A stretch of 64,000 nt of DNA from Flavobacteriales bacterium (GTDB lineage: Bacteria; Bacteroidota; Bacteroidia; Flavobacteriales_F; PHOS-HE28), in the NCBI GenBank assembly GCA_016710965.1, contig JADJTW010000014.1, positions 1 through 64,000 on the forward strand, in the 5' to 3' direction. The notes under the pieces are model-generated. The model was given only the letters and a program-made list of their open reading frames with translations. It searched no databases and had not been told where the DNA came from. This document shows, piece by piece, positions 9,406 through 18,530 of this stretch; within the stretch, counting starts at the first letter, position 1, and each line of letters starts with the position of its first letter. A program made the translations under genes and the position numbers.

Positions 9406-11028
9406 TCAGTGTTGTTGACTGAGTATGGTCAGGTGGCCGGTGAGCGGTGCGGTCTGTCCGGCCACGAAGACCTCGTAGTAGTAGGTGCCATCGCTCACAG
9501 CGCCACCGCTCCAGTTGTTGCGGTAGTTGTCCGTTTCGAAGACCACCTGTCCCCAGCGATTGGAGATGCGCACGTGGTTGCTTTGGTATTCGATGCCGGT
9601 GATGACGAAGGCGTCGTTCATGCCATCGTTGTTCGGGGTGATCACGTTCGGGACCACTACGCCACAGGGACCAGTCACCACCGCATCGGCTGTGGCCTGC
9701 GCGCCGCACGCATCGGTAACTGTGACGGTGTACACGGCAGCGTTATCAGGCACGGTGATGAAGGAGAGTTGCGATCCGTTGCTCCATGCATAGCTCAAAT
9801 CGCCATTGCCGCCCGTGGCCACGGCTTCGAGCTGGAGCATGGCGCCGCTGCAATCGGAAACGGCGTTCTCCGCCGCAATGCTGATGGGCGTGGCATCGGT
9901 GATGATGATGCTCGCGCAGGCCGCCGCGCCTCCGCCGCAGGCACCGGGAATGGTGGCGCAGATGGTGAGTTCTTCAGGTCCTTCGGCCGATCCATCCGCA
10001 ACGAAGGAGATGGGGAAGCTCACGCTCGTCTGTCCATCGGCGAAGGACACCGTGGCCGGCACGCCGCTCACATCGGCCGGTGCGAAGGCTTCGCCGCTGA
10101 TCTGGATGGGCACTGCGATGGCGCCGTTGCTTCCGCTGCGCGTCAAGGTCACGGTGGCTGCATCGCATCCTTCCATCACCGTGGCCGATCCCGTGGAAGT
10201 GGCGATGGCGAGCGATGCGCCGCCGGTGGAAGCGAAGGTGCCGCCGAGGATGAAGACCCCGCTGTCCCAGTTGGGGTCGCCCACATCGCCGATGGCCAGC
10301 TTGATGTGGTAGGTCTGTCCGCATTGTACGTGCGCGCGCGCCGTCAACCCGCGCGTGAAGCCGTCGAACTGGATGTAGTAGCTGCTGGTGGCAAAAGGCG
10401 CGCTTGAGCCGTTGCCGTTGTCCTGGTAGTACTGCGCATTGCTGCCTGGATGCACCGAGTTCACGCTCACGTAGCTGAAGGAGCCGGGCACCACGGCGAG
10501 GTTCACCGCATCGTTGTCGAAGGGGCCGAAGATGCCGGGGCCGCTGAGGAAGAAGCCGAAGGCGTCGTTGTAACCGGCGTTCACGTACTCCAGGTATTCC
10601 TCGCTGGCGAAGGAGTAGTCGAAGGAGATGCTGTCGCCGCCGGGCACGAAGTCGAACTCGATGCAGGCGATGTCCATGGTCATATCGCCCGCCACGTTGT
10701 CCAGGTCGTTGTCAGCGAAGAAGTTGTCGTTCACCTCGGAGAAACCGCTGGCGGTGTTGTTGGGGCCAAGCGCCACATCGATGCCGCCGGTACACAGCAG
10801 CAGTCCGTTATCGAGTTGAAGCACGCATTCGCCACCGTCGAAGCGGCCCACCTGGATGTTAGGTGCATTGGCGGGCGATCCGTTGAAGGTGACGTTGCTT
10901 ACCGTTACACCTGGGCCGAGAAGCACATCCTGCACCAATTGCGTCGGGGACATCGAGCCATCGAGCACCAGTTGCGCGTGGCCGAGAACGGCGACGAGCA
11001 GGGTCGTAACAAGCAGGAGTGGACGCAT
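9406..11028 (-). CDS. Surface adhesin-like protein with choice-of-anchor L domain, Calx-beta region and type B (gliding motility-associated) C-terminus
   Basis: A 540-residue secreted protein with signal peptide MRPLLLVTTLLVAVLGHA. Residues about 30-270 match the choice-of-anchor L pattern: LDNGLLLCTGGIDVALGPN, FEFDFVPGGDSISFDYSFAS then EEYLEYVNAGYNDAFGFFLSG. A Calx-beta-like stretch follows (EGCDAATVTLTRSGSNGAI, SFADGQTSVSFPI) and an Ig-like region. The end is a type B T9SS domain (NVITPNNDGMNDAFVITGIE, IRISNRWGQVVFE, GTYYYEVFVAGQTAPLTGH). It probably shares an operon with the propeller gene that starts 2 bases after its stop. A surface or matrix adhesin is inference. Confidence 0.9.
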   Translation of the reverse strand: MRPLLLVTTLLVAVLGHAQLVLDGSMSPTQLVQDVLLGPGVTVSNVTFNGSPANAPNIQVGRFDGGECVLQLDNGLLLCTGGIDVALGPNNTASGFSEVNDNFFADNDLDNVAGDMTMDIACIEFDFVPGGDSISFDYSFASEEYLEYVNAGYNDAFGFFLSGPGIFGPFDNDAVNLAVVPGSFSYVSVNSVHPGSNAQYYQDNGNGSSAPFATSSYYIQFDGFTRGLTARAHVQCGQTYHIKLAIGDVGDPNWDSGVFILGGTFASTGGASLAIATSTGSATVMEGCDAATVTLTRSGSNGAIAVPIQISGEAFAPADVSGVPATVSFADGQTSVSFPISFVADGSAEGPEELTICATIPGACGGGAAACASIIITDATPISIAAENAVSDCSGAMLQLEAVATGGNGDLSYAWSNGSQLSFITVPDNAAVYTVTVTDACGAQATADAVVTGPCGVVVPNVITPNNDGMNDAFVITGIEYQSNHVRISNRWGQVVFETDNYRNNWSGGAVSDGTYYYEVFVAGQTAPLTGHLTILSQQH

Positions 11029-11258
11029 GGCAATCGCTTCGAGGCCGAAATTCAGCGCTCCCTGCGTCGCCGTCCTCCTCCATCAGGCCCGGACGGATCA
11101 TGCGGCGGATGAAGCGGGCAGTGCGGCCGAAGAACCGTTCATCACGAGATCTGCGCAGCGCTTCACCCTTCTCTCCCTGCCGTTGGCACGCTGCGCCGTG
11201 AGCGCGATGCGCGGGCCGAGTAAGTTGCGGTCCGGCGATCATATCCGCCGCGTTCAGC

Positions 11259-13439
11259 ATGATCCTTCGCAGCGCCTGCCTCCTCCCCTTCCTCCTCCTT
11301 GTCATCCTCACGCGTGCGCAATCGCTCGATTGGGTGCGCACCGTGGGCAGCACGCAACAGGAGATCGCCTATGCCACGGTGGTGGGCAGCGATAATGCGG
11401 TGATCACCGTGGGCACCTTCACCCTTACGGTGGACCTCGATCCCGGCGCCGGCGTGTTCAACGTCACCAGCAACGGCAGCAGCGATGTGTTCATGCAGGC
11501 CCTGGACAGCGTGGGCAATTTCCTCTGGGGCGGAGCCATCGGAGCAACAGGTGCGGACATCGGCGCGGGCGTGGCAGCGGACAACGCGGGCAATGTGTAC
11601 CTCACCGGCCGCGTGTCCGGCACGGTGGATCTCGATCCCGGAGCGGGCACCTTCTTCGTAACACCGCCGAACACCGCTGCCGACGCCTTCGTGATCAAGC
11701 TCGACGCCAACGGTGCGTTCATCTGGGGCCGCAACTTCGGTGGGCTCAACAACGATGGCGGCAACGAGATCGCAGTGGATGGTGCGGGCAACGTGATCAC
11801 CGTGGGGGTGCTCGGCGCGGCGGGCGACCTGGATCCCGGTCCGGGCACCAACACCGCCGGTGGCAATGGCGGACAGGACATCTTCGTGCAGAAGATGGAT
11901 GCCAACGGCAACTTCATCTGGGGCATCGCCGTGGGCGGAACGGGCAACGACCAGGGCTTCGGCGTTGCCGTGGATGCGCAGGATAAGATCCTGGCCTGCG
12001 GCGAATTCCGCAATACCGTCGACTTCGATCCCGGTGCCGGTGTGCTCGCACGCACCAGCGGTGGCGAGGAGGATGCCTTCGTGATGAAGCTCGATGCAAG
12101 CGGCGCGTTGCAGTGGGCGCATGGCTTCGGCGGCACCAGCACCGAGCGCGCCCAGGCCGTGGCCGTTGGTCCCGATGGTGGTGCGGTGTTCACGGGCCGC
12201 ATCAACAGCACCACGGATTTCGATCCCGGCGCAGGCGTCGTTTCATTGCTGGGCGATTTCAGCGAGCCCGCATTCCTGGCGAAGCTCAACAGCGACGGCA
12301 CCTTCTCCTGGGCCTTCATGCTCAAGAGCTTCCTCAACGAAGGCATGGACCTGGCCGTGGACCTGCAGAACCGCGTGGTGCTCGCCGGCGTCTTCGGCAG
12401 CTTCAGCAACAGCCCGCTCGATCTCGATCCCGGCAGCGGCACCGCCACCATCGCCAGCAACGGCGGCAGCGACGCCTTCATCGCCAGCTACACCGGCGCG
12501 GGCAATTTCCTCTGGGGCTTCGGCGTGGGCAGCGCGCAGAACGACATCGGCCATGCCGTGGCGCTGGGCACCAACAGCCGCATCGTGCTCGCCGGCGAGT
12601 TCCGGCAGACGCTCGATGCTGATCCCAGTCCGAACACCGCCTTGGTAACACCTGTGGGCGGCCAGGATGCCTTCACCATACAATACCGCAAGCCCGATTG
12701 CGCAGGCGTGTTCGTTGATGTGCGCGCCGTGCTTGAAGGCGCGCACACGCCCGATGAGTTCTTTCCCATGGACGATGCACTGCGCGCCGCAGGCCTCATC
12801 CCCTTGCAGGAACCGTACACTGCCTTGGGCTTCGTGCTGGAAGAAGATGCGGTGACCACCGCGCTCGCGCTGAGCCTTACCGGCTCCAACGCCGTGGTAG
12901 ACTGGGTGCTCGTGGAACTGCGCAGTGCCAACGACCCTTCGATGGTGCTGCGGCGGCGCGCCGCCCTGCTGCACGGCACCGGCAAGATCACGGGCACCGA
13001 CGGTGTTTCGCCGGTGGGCTTCTGCATCGCCGACGGCAACTACCACGTGGCCGTGCGGCACCGTAACCACCTGGGGGTGATGACTGCGGCACCCGTAGCC
13101 ATCACCGCCATCGCCGACACCGTGGACCTCAGCGATCCCGCCACGCTCACCTGGGGCAGCAACGCGCTGCACAATGTCAACGGCACCATGGTGATGTGGT
13201 GCGGCAACGTGCTGCCCGATGCTTCAGTGGCTTACGTGGGTGCGAACAACGACCGCGACCCGATCCTGGTGGCCGTGGGCGGAAGCATGCCCACCAATAC
13301 CGCCAGCGGCTATCTGCGCGAGGACGTGAACCTGGACGGCACCGTGAAGTACGTGGGAGCCGACAACGACCGCGACCCCATCCTGCTCACCATCGGTGGC
13401 AATACGCCCACCGCCACGCGCGCCCAGCAACTGCCTTAA
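11259..13439 (+). CDS. Secreted repeat (SBBP-like) protein with shared C-terminal module
   Basis: The 726-residue product has a signal peptide (MILRSACLLPFLLLVILTRA). Residues about 20-475 hold about eight repeats with the phrases 'DLDPGAG', 'DAFVIKLDANGAFIWGRNFGG' cut to blades, and 'GNVYLTGRVSGTV', giving a beta-propeller-like domain with Asp-rich loops. From about residue 485 a different module begins (VFVDVRAVLEGAHTPDEFF, VDWVLVELRSAN, HVAVRHRNHLGVMT) and ends in two Asp-rich lines: YVGANNDRDPILVAVGGS and EDVNLDGTVKYVGADNDRD. The same module closes the subtilase at 61695. The final tail is not a standard type A or B sorting domain; it may be an alternative anchor or export signal. Confidence 0.85.
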   Translation: MILRSACLLPFLLLVILTRAQSLDWVRTVGSTQQEIAYATVVGSDNAVITVGTFTLTVDLDPGAGVFNVTSNGSSDVFMQALDSVGNFLWGGAIGATGADIGAGVAADNAGNVYLTGRVSGTVDLDPGAGTFFVTPPNTAADAFVIKLDANGAFIWGRNFGGLNNDGGNEIAVDGAGNVITVGVLGAAGDLDPGPGTNTAGGNGGQDIFVQKMDANGNFIWGIAVGGTGNDQGFGVAVDAQDKILACGEFRNTVDFDPGAGVLARTSGGEEDAFVMKLDASGALQWAHGFGGTSTERAQAVAVGPDGGAVFTGRINSTTDFDPGAGVVSLLGDFSEPAFLAKLNSDGTFSWAFMLKSFLNEGMDLAVDLQNRVVLAGVFGSFSNSPLDLDPGSGTATIASNGGSDAFIASYTGAGNFLWGFGVGSAQNDIGHAVALGTNSRIVLAGEFRQTLDADPSPNTALVTPVGGQDAFTIQYRKPDCAGVFVDVRAVLEGAHTPDEFFPMDDALRAAGLIPLQEPYTALGFVLEEDAVTTALALSLTGSNAVVDWVLVELRSANDPSMVLRRRAALLHGTGKITGTDGVSPVGFCIADGNYHVAVRHRNHLGVMTAAPVAITAIADTVDLSDPATLTWGSNALHNVNGTMVMWCGNVLPDASVAYVGANNDRDPILVAVGGSMPTNTASGYLREDVNLDGTVKYVGADNDRDPILLTIGGNTPTATRAQQLP

Positions 13440-13461
13440 TCCGCCTTCGTTCCTTCGTGCC

Positions 13462-15264
13462 ATGATGCCGGCCGCGCGCACGATCCTGCTCCTGCCCGTG
13501 CTGCTCGTGGCAGCAAGTGCATACGCATCGCGCACGGACAGCCTGATCGCCGCGCTCGGCAAACTGCCCGACGACCGTTCGCGGTTGCCGGTGCTGCGCG
13601 AATTGTTCCGCGCGCAGGTGATGCGGGCACCGGACTCCGCGTTGCAGTGGGCGGCAGGATATGCCCGTTTGGCGCGCGGCACCGAAGATCCCGCCATCGA
13701 ATCGCTTTCCCATTCGCAGTTCGGACATGCGTGGCTGGTGAAGGGCCACCATGCGCGTGCGCTCCCCTACTTCCTCCGTGCGCTGCCTGCACAGGAACGC
13801 ACGGGGAACGACGAGGACCTCGGCTTCCTGCTTGGCAACATCGGCGAGATCCACAAGCAGCAGCGCAACTGGTCGGCAGCGCGCGCGGCCTTCCTGCGCT
13901 CGCACACCGCATTCGCGCGCGCCGGCTCGGTGATGTGGATGGCCGGCAGTTCGCAATCGCTGGCCGAAGTGTACCAAGCCCTTGGCATGAGCGACAGCGC
14001 CGAAGTGTGGTACGCGCGCGCAGTGGACGTGATGGAACAAGTGGGTGCGGGCGACCACGCACAGGAGGCGCGCATGGGACGTGCGGGCATCCTGCTCGAG
14101 CGCGGCGAGGAGGAGAAGGCCCTGGATCTCTACCGGCAGGCCATGCACCTGAAGAGCAATTCCAATGACGACCTGGTGAAGTGCATGGGCTTCATCGCCA
14201 TGGGGCGGCTGCTCACGCGCCTCGAACGCTACGCGGAAGCCGACACGGTGCTGATGCACGCCCTGCGCATCGCAGCGGCCAGCGGCTTCGACACCGAACG
14301 CAGCGATGCACACCTCGCGCACAGCGAATTGCTCGCGGCGGCGGGCGATCCGCAAGGCGCGCTCGACGCGTTGCGCACGCACCTGGCCTGGAAGGACAGC
14401 CTCTTCAACCAGCGCAACAGCGCCCTCATCGCCGAGGCGCAGGAACGCTTCGAGAGCGGGCGGAAGGATGCCGAGCTCGCGCGGCAGCAGGCGCAGCTCC
14501 AGCGCCGCTCGCTGGTCCTCTACACCTTGATCGCCATCGGTGCGCTGGGCCTGATGGCCGGCATCGTCCTGTACCGTGCCTACCGCCAGCGCAAGCGCAT
14601 GGCCGAGACGCTCGCGCAGCAGAACGCCGTGGTGGAACACGCGCTGGGCCAGAAGGAACTGCTGCTGCGCGAATTGCACCACCGGGTGAAGAACAACATG
14701 CAGACGGTGGGCAGCCTGTTGCGTTTGCAATCGCGCAGCGCACCCGATGCGGCCACGCGCGAAGCATTGAACGAAGCGCTCATGCGCGTGAAGAGCCTCT
14801 CGCTCGTGCATCAGGGACTCTACCGCGACGATGCGCTCACCACCGTGCGCATGGACGACTACCTCGGACGCATCGCCGAAGGCCTCGTGCGCAGCCACGG
14901 CATGGAACAGCGCGTACTGCTCTCCCTCGACCTCGCACCGGCGAAGCTCGACGTGGACTCCGCCGTGCCCCTGGGCCTGGTGCTGAATGAACTGCTCACC
15001 AACGCGCTCAAGCACGCCTTTCCCGCTGAGCGATCCGGGACCATCCATGTGGTGCTGCACGACAAAGAGGAACTGCTGGTGCTCGAAGTGGCCGACGATG
15101 GCATCGGTTACGCACCGGAGGAGAACGGTGCCGCCACCGCCACGCTCGTCTCTGGCTCGGCCATCGTGGCCACCTTCGCCGAAGCGCTTCGCGCCGAATG
15201 GTCGGTGACGCAGGACCAGGGCACCACCGTGCGCTTCGCCGCGCGCAACTTCTCCCGCGCATGA
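13462..15264 (+). CDS. TPR-containing membrane histidine kinase, HisKA_2 type
   Basis: A 600-residue protein. It has an N-terminal signal or membrane segment (RTILLLPVLLVAASAYA) and a periplasmic region of tetratricopeptide-like helices (about residues 40-345, e.g. ALPYFLRALPAQERTGNDED). A transmembrane helix follows (about 352-373, LVLYTLIAIGALGLMAGIVL), then a coiled linker, an H-box LLRELHHRVKNNMQTVGSLL with His near 405, and a HATPase domain (N-box LVLNELLTNALKHAF, G-box VADDGIGY). This is the usual layout of Bacteroidota TPR kinases. It overlaps the LytTR regulator by an ATGA, indicating translational coupling, and begins 22 bases after a secreted-protein gene. Confidence 0.92.
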   Translation: MMPAARTILLLPVLLVAASAYASRTDSLIAALGKLPDDRSRLPVLRELFRAQVMRAPDSALQWAAGYARLARGTEDPAIESLSHSQFGHAWLVKGHHARALPYFLRALPAQERTGNDEDLGFLLGNIGEIHKQQRNWSAARAAFLRSHTAFARAGSVMWMAGSSQSLAEVYQALGMSDSAEVWYARAVDVMEQVGAGDHAQEARMGRAGILLERGEEEKALDLYRQAMHLKSNSNDDLVKCMGFIAMGRLLTRLERYAEADTVLMHALRIAAASGFDTERSDAHLAHSELLAAAGDPQGALDALRTHLAWKDSLFNQRNSALIAEAQERFESGRKDAELARQQAQLQRRSLVLYTLIAIGALGLMAGIVLYRAYRQRKRMAETLAQQNAVVEHALGQKELLLRELHHRVKNNMQTVGSLLRLQSRSAPDAATREALNEALMRVKSLSLVHQGLYRDDALTTVRMDDYLGRIAEGLVRSHGMEQRVLLSLDLAPAKLDVDSAVPLGLVLNELLTNALKHAFPAERSGTIHVVLHDKEELLVLEVADDGIGYAPEENGAATATLVSGSAIVATFAEALRAEWSVTQDQGTTVRFAARNFSRA

Positions 15265-15998
15265 GCCAGGTACGCGTGCTGATCGTGGAGGACGATGCGC
15301 TGATCGCCGCCGACCTCGCGGCGCTGCTGCGCGACCTCGGCTACCAGGTGGTCGCCATCTGCCCCGATGCTTCCATGGCCATGCCAGCGCTGCTCGCCCA
15401 TCGTCCCGACCTGGTGCTGCTGGACATACACCTGGGCCAGGGCGACGACGGGATCCAGGTGGCAGCACGCATCAACGCCACCGCTGCCACGCCCTTCCTC
15501 TTCGTCACCGGCCACACCGATCGCGGAACGCTCGAACGCGTGAAGGCCGTGCGCCCCGCGGGCTTCATCATCAAGCCCTTCGATGAGGACGACCTGCGCA
15601 CGCAGATCGAGATCGCGTTGGCGCGCCATGCCGCTCAGGTCGAGTCCGGGTCCCAGCCCACTGAGGCGCAACGGCAGGATTTCCGTATCGGTAACGCGCT
15701 CTTCGTGCGCGACAAAGGCCGCTTGGTGAAGGTGCCGGTGGAAGAGATCCACTATGCCGAGGCCGCCAACAACTACGTGCTGCTGCACACCTCAGACCGC
15801 CGCTACGTGCTCAACAGTTCGTTGGGCGCCGTGGCCGAGCGCATCGGCTCGCCGCATTTCGTACGTGTACATCGCAGCTACCTCGTTGACATCAGGCGGG
15901 TGAGCGGCCTGCGGGAGAAGGAGATCCTCCTGGGCGACCTGGTGCTGCCGCTGGGCCGCACGCACCGCGCGGAGGTGCGAATGCGTTGGGTGGGCTAG
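15261..15998 (+). CDS. LytTR-family response regulator
   Basis: A 245-residue protein with a receiver domain (VLIVEDDALIAADLAALL; phospho-Asp in LVLLDIHLGQGDDG near residue 55; FVTGHTDRG; Lys in GFIIKPFDEDDL) and a LytTR DNA-binding domain in the last 100 residues (HYAEAANNYVLLHTSDRRYV, SPHFVRVHRSYLVDIRRVSG). The start at 15261 overlaps the kinase stop as ATGA. LytTR regulators bind direct repeats upstream of target promoters and often control exopolysaccharide or surface-protein genes; the targets here are unknown. Kinase and regulator very likely form one two-component system. Confidence 0.94.
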   Translation: MSQVRVLIVEDDALIAADLAALLRDLGYQVVAICPDASMAMPALLAHRPDLVLLDIHLGQGDDGIQVAARINATAATPFLFVTGHTDRGTLERVKAVRPAGFIIKPFDEDDLRTQIEIALARHAAQVESGSQPTEAQRQDFRIGNALFVRDKGRLVKVPVEEIHYAEAANNYVLLHTSDRRYVLNSSLGAVAERIGSPHFVRVHRSYLVDIRRVSGLREKEILLGDLVLPLGRTHRAEVRMRWVG

Positions 15999-16051
15999 TC
16001 GTTCGCGAGGGATGCCCGGCGCGCCTCCGTTGGCACTTGCGACGCGTAGCC

Positions 16052-16648
16052 CTACCCCACCCTCCGGAACACCAGTTCCAGCCAGCCGCGGTCCACGCGG
16101 ATCTCGTAGAGGCGGCCGTTGCGGTACACGTAGTGGTTCTTCTCCCTGTTGGGCAGCTTCAGGATGTACTCGCCCGGCGCGATGCGCACCACGGCGCAGT
16201 CCTTCAATTCGCTCTCCACGAAGATGCTGTCCTGCCCCAAGGGCTCCTCGTAGTACATGCGTGCGGTGGTCCACGGGTTCTGCGGCAGGTCAGCGCTGTA
16301 CACCGTGCGCGGGTGTACTACATAGAGGCCACGGCCGGCCACGGTGCGCAGCACGCTGCTGTCGCGCAGGCCTTTGTTCACATGCACGGTCGTAAGGCAG
16401 TCGGACACATGACCCGCTATGTAGGTAGTGCGGGCCACGGTGCGCACCTCCTGGTCCCATACCAGGTTGAAGGCGGAATGCGAGATCATGGAGTACGACA
16501 CGCGGTCGCCCTTCACCACGCGCTGCGCATCGATGCGGCCCAGCACCTTGTTGCCGCGCAGGATCTGGAAGATGTCGGACTGCGCGAGCGTGACGGACGT
16601 TGCGAAGAGCGGGAAGAGGATCGCGAGGCCCGCGCGGTGGAAGTTCAT
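16052..16648 (-). CDS. Secreted protein, DUF6134-like
   Basis: A roughly 198-residue protein. The start at 16648 gives signal peptide MNFHRAGLAILFPLFATSVTLA followed by QSDIFQILRGNKVLGRIDA. The mature part is beta-rich, with short conserved-looking strands (VSYSMISHSAFNLVWDQEVR, YVVHPRTVYSADLP, EYILKLPNREKNHYVYRNG) and a final RVDRGWLELVFRRVG. This matches my memory of the Bacteroidota DUF6134 family, whose function is unknown. Longer in-frame starts at 16675 and 16774 would place extra residues before the signal peptide and overlap the neighbour, so I prefer 16648. Confidence 0.65.
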   Translation of the reverse strand: MNFHRAGLAILFPLFATSVTLAQSDIFQILRGNKVLGRIDAQRVVKGDRVSYSMISHSAFNLVWDQEVRTVARTTYIAGHVSDCLTTVHVNKGLRDSSVLRTVAGRGLYVVHPRTVYSADLPQNPWTTARMYYEEPLGQDSIFVESELKDCAVVRIAPGEYILKLPNREKNHYVYRNGRLYEIRVDRGWLELVFRRVG

Positions 16649-16692
16649 CGGGAATGCGGCAAGGTAGGCGAACATGCCGCCGCCGCCGATGA

Positions 16693-18348
16693 TCAATGCA
16701 CCACGGCTACGCGCGCGCTGCCCTTGCGCGAGCCGCTTACGAGGACGTTGATGAGGTAGGTGCCCTCGCTCCACGCGCGCGTATCGATCACAGTGCCGGT
16801 GCCGGCGAGGCGTTCGGCATGCACCATGCGCCCGAGGGGGTCGATGACTTCGATGCGTTCGCCATCAAGCAATGCGTCGGGCAGTCGCACCGTGATTTGG
16901 TCGGTGGCGGGATTGGGGAATACCTCGGGAGCGATAAGGGCGAATTCCTCCATGCCGATGGGCGCACAGGGGTTGCGGCTTCCGTTCTGGTACACGGGGA
17001 ATCCCACTGGAGAGAGCCACCAGTGAAGTTCCTCGATGGTGGGGTTCGGATTGTTCTCCCACCAGTGGTAGTCCATCTTGCCGTAGTAGTCGGGGTAGTT
17101 GGGCGCCGTGCCGTTGCCGCAACCGTTCACTGTGCAGCAACTGGAGCCGCCGGTGAGCGTGCCCACCACGCGCTTGGCGCTGTTGAAGAGCGGCGATCCG
17201 CTGCTGCCCGGCTCGGTTACGCCGTGGCCGTTGGCGGTGGTGGCCCAGGTGAGGCGCCAATGCGATCCATTGGTGAAGCCGCTCCACGTACTGCTGGTGG
17301 GCGTGCCGCTCACCGTGCTGATCTTCTTCACGTCGCCATCGGGGTGATGGATGCACACGGCCCCGGTGGGCGCTTCCTCGCTCACATCCCAACCTGCCCA
17401 GTACGGCTCGTAGCCAGCGGGCACCGCAGCGGTGATCTCCAGCAGCGAATAGTCGGAACCATAAGTGCCGCCCTGGTCGTGGCTGCCGGCACGGAAGGAG
17501 CAGCCCGTCATGTTGGCGCCGGTGGCCGATCCCGTGGCGCAGCCGGGGTATTGATAGCGGAAGCGGAACTGGTAGTTGGGGAAGTTGGCCGCTTGCGAAT
17601 CCTCCGTGCAGTGGAAGGCGGTAAGGATGTATCCCTTGCAGTCGTTGGCCGTGTTGTTCACGAGCGTGCCGGTGCAATAGCCGAAACCGCTGGGGATGGC
17701 CACGCGGATGCGCACCACGGCATCGCGCTGGTCTGCCCATGCCGTGCCCTCGCTGCAATTGATGTCCACCTCGCAAGCGTCGCTCTTGAGCTGCGCCACC
17801 ATGCGATAGGCGTGCGCCACCTGCACCAGGTGGAGGCTGCCTTCGCCACGCACCGCAGCGGGTTCATGGTATTCCACGATGCACGCATCGCCATGCACCA
17901 TGTCGGTGGTGAAGCTGCCTTCAGATTGAACGTGCGCGCTGGTGAAGCCGCCGATCACTTCGGTACGCGCCTCATCGTACACATGCACCTGCGCGCCCAG
18001 CGGAAGGAAGGCGTCGCTGAAGAGCAACTCCAATGCTTGCGCACCGGGGCTGCTCACACGTAGTCTCCATACACGATCGCCGCCGGGCAATTCGGTCCAC
18101 GACCCTGCCGTGGCCAGGGTGGCCTCGGCCGAAACGAAGCGCGCGTACAGCGGCATCTTACCATCCGCTTCACGCTCTGCATCGCCAGTGGCGGCGGCAT
18201 CGGCATCGAAGGGTGCAGCCACCAGTGTTGGAATCGCGTGAGGGTCGAGCCCATAGCGCATGCTCATGGGCAGCGCGCCGGTCAGCTCTTGCGCGTTCAG
18301 GGGAAATGAGAACGGAATGAGCGCAAGCGCAGGCAGGAATCGGTTCAT
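16693..18348 (-). CDS. Secreted trypsin-fold protease, lysyl-endopeptidase-like, with T9SS type A sorting domain
   Basis: A 551-residue preproprotein with signal peptide MNRFLPALALIPFSFPLNA and a propeptide of about 180 residues. The protease domain carries the chymotrypsin-fold triad: His in GYILTAFHCTEDS (about 246), Asp in GSDYSLLEI (about 301) and Ser in EPGSSGSPLFNS (about 384). It also has many Cys that could form disulfides. The pattern is that of Achromobacter protease I/lysyl endopeptidases of Bacteroidota; Lys specificity is inferred from similarity only. The tail is a type A sorting domain (EVFPNPATDQITVRLPDALL, WSEGTYLINVLVSGSR), so export by T9SS is expected. Confidence 0.9.
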   Translation of the reverse strand: MNRFLPALALIPFSFPLNAQELTGALPMSMRYGLDPHAIPTLVAAPFDADAAATGDAEREADGKMPLYARFVSAEATLATAGSWTELPGGDRVWRLRVSSPGAQALELLFSDAFLPLGAQVHVYDEARTEVIGGFTSAHVQSEGSFTTDMVHGDACIVEYHEPAAVRGEGSLHLVQVAHAYRMVAQLKSDACEVDINCSEGTAWADQRDAVVRIRVAIPSGFGYCTGTLVNNTANDCKGYILTAFHCTEDSQAANFPNYQFRFRYQYPGCATGSATGANMTGCSFRAGSHDQGGTYGSDYSLLEITAAVPAGYEPYWAGWDVSEEAPTGAVCIHHPDGDVKKISTVSGTPTSSTWSGFTNGSHWRLTWATTANGHGVTEPGSSGSPLFNSAKRVVGTLTGGSSCCTVNGCGNGTAPNYPDYYGKMDYHWWENNPNPTIEELHWWLSPVGFPVYQNGSRNPCAPIGMEEFALIAPEVFPNPATDQITVRLPDALLDGERIEVIDPLGRMVHAERLAGTGTVIDTRAWSEGTYLINVLVSGSRKGSARVAVVH

Positions 18349-18367
18349 GCAACGGAGTTGGGGGACA

Positions 18368-18375
18368 CGAAAATA
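18368..18375 (-). promoter_or_regulatory. Putative -7 box for the secreted protease gene
   Basis: The minus strand reads TATTTTCG about 20 bases before the start codon at 18348, close to the Bacteroidota -7 consensus TAnnTTTG. It sits back to back with the tRNA-Ser promoter. No clear -33 element is visible. Confidence 0.4.
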
Positions 18376-18392
18376 GGTCGAAAGGCAAGGTC

Positions 18393-18400
18393 TATCTTCG
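18393..18400 (+). promoter_or_regulatory. Putative -7 box for tRNA-Ser
   Basis: TATCTTCG lies 10 bases before the mature tRNA-Ser 5' end, the spacing expected for a -7 box and a start site just ahead of the tRNA. Since a tRNA has no ribosome site to confuse the reading, this is the best anchor for the motif family seen before other genes here. Confidence 0.55.
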
Positions 18401-18410
18401 CCGCCCTTTC

Positions 18411-18497
18411 GGAGAGGTGCCAGAGTGGTCGATCGGGTCTGTCTCGAAAACAGATGTGCCTTCACGGGTACCGGGGGTTCGAATCCCTCCCTCTCCG
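18411..18497 (+). tRNA. tRNA-Ser(CGA)
   Basis: An 87-base class II tRNA. Acceptor arms GGAGAGG and CCTCTCC pair perfectly, followed by discriminator G. The anticodon stem TCTGT/ACAGA encloses the loop CTCGAAA, so the anticodon is CGA, reading UCG serine codons. A long variable arm (TGTGCCTTCACGGGTACC region) and a T-arm with loop TTCGAAT complete the cloverleaf. The CCA end is not encoded: the sequence after the discriminator is CCG. Confidence 0.96.
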
Positions 18498-18504
18498 CCG
18501 ATCG

Positions 18505-18530
18505 GAAGCCGCCCCTGGGCGGCTTCTTCA
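18505..18530 (+). terminator. Intrinsic terminator after tRNA-Ser
   Basis: The perfect inverted repeat GAAGCCGCCC / GGGCGGCTTC with a very short loop is followed by TTCATTCC. It lies eight bases after the tRNA and is well placed to end its transcript. Confidence 0.7.

Noticed and set aside
13387..15468. A 693-codon open frame on the minus strand opposite the histidine kinase
   Set aside because: The plus strand carries all kinase motifs; the minus reading has no recognisable fold or start context.
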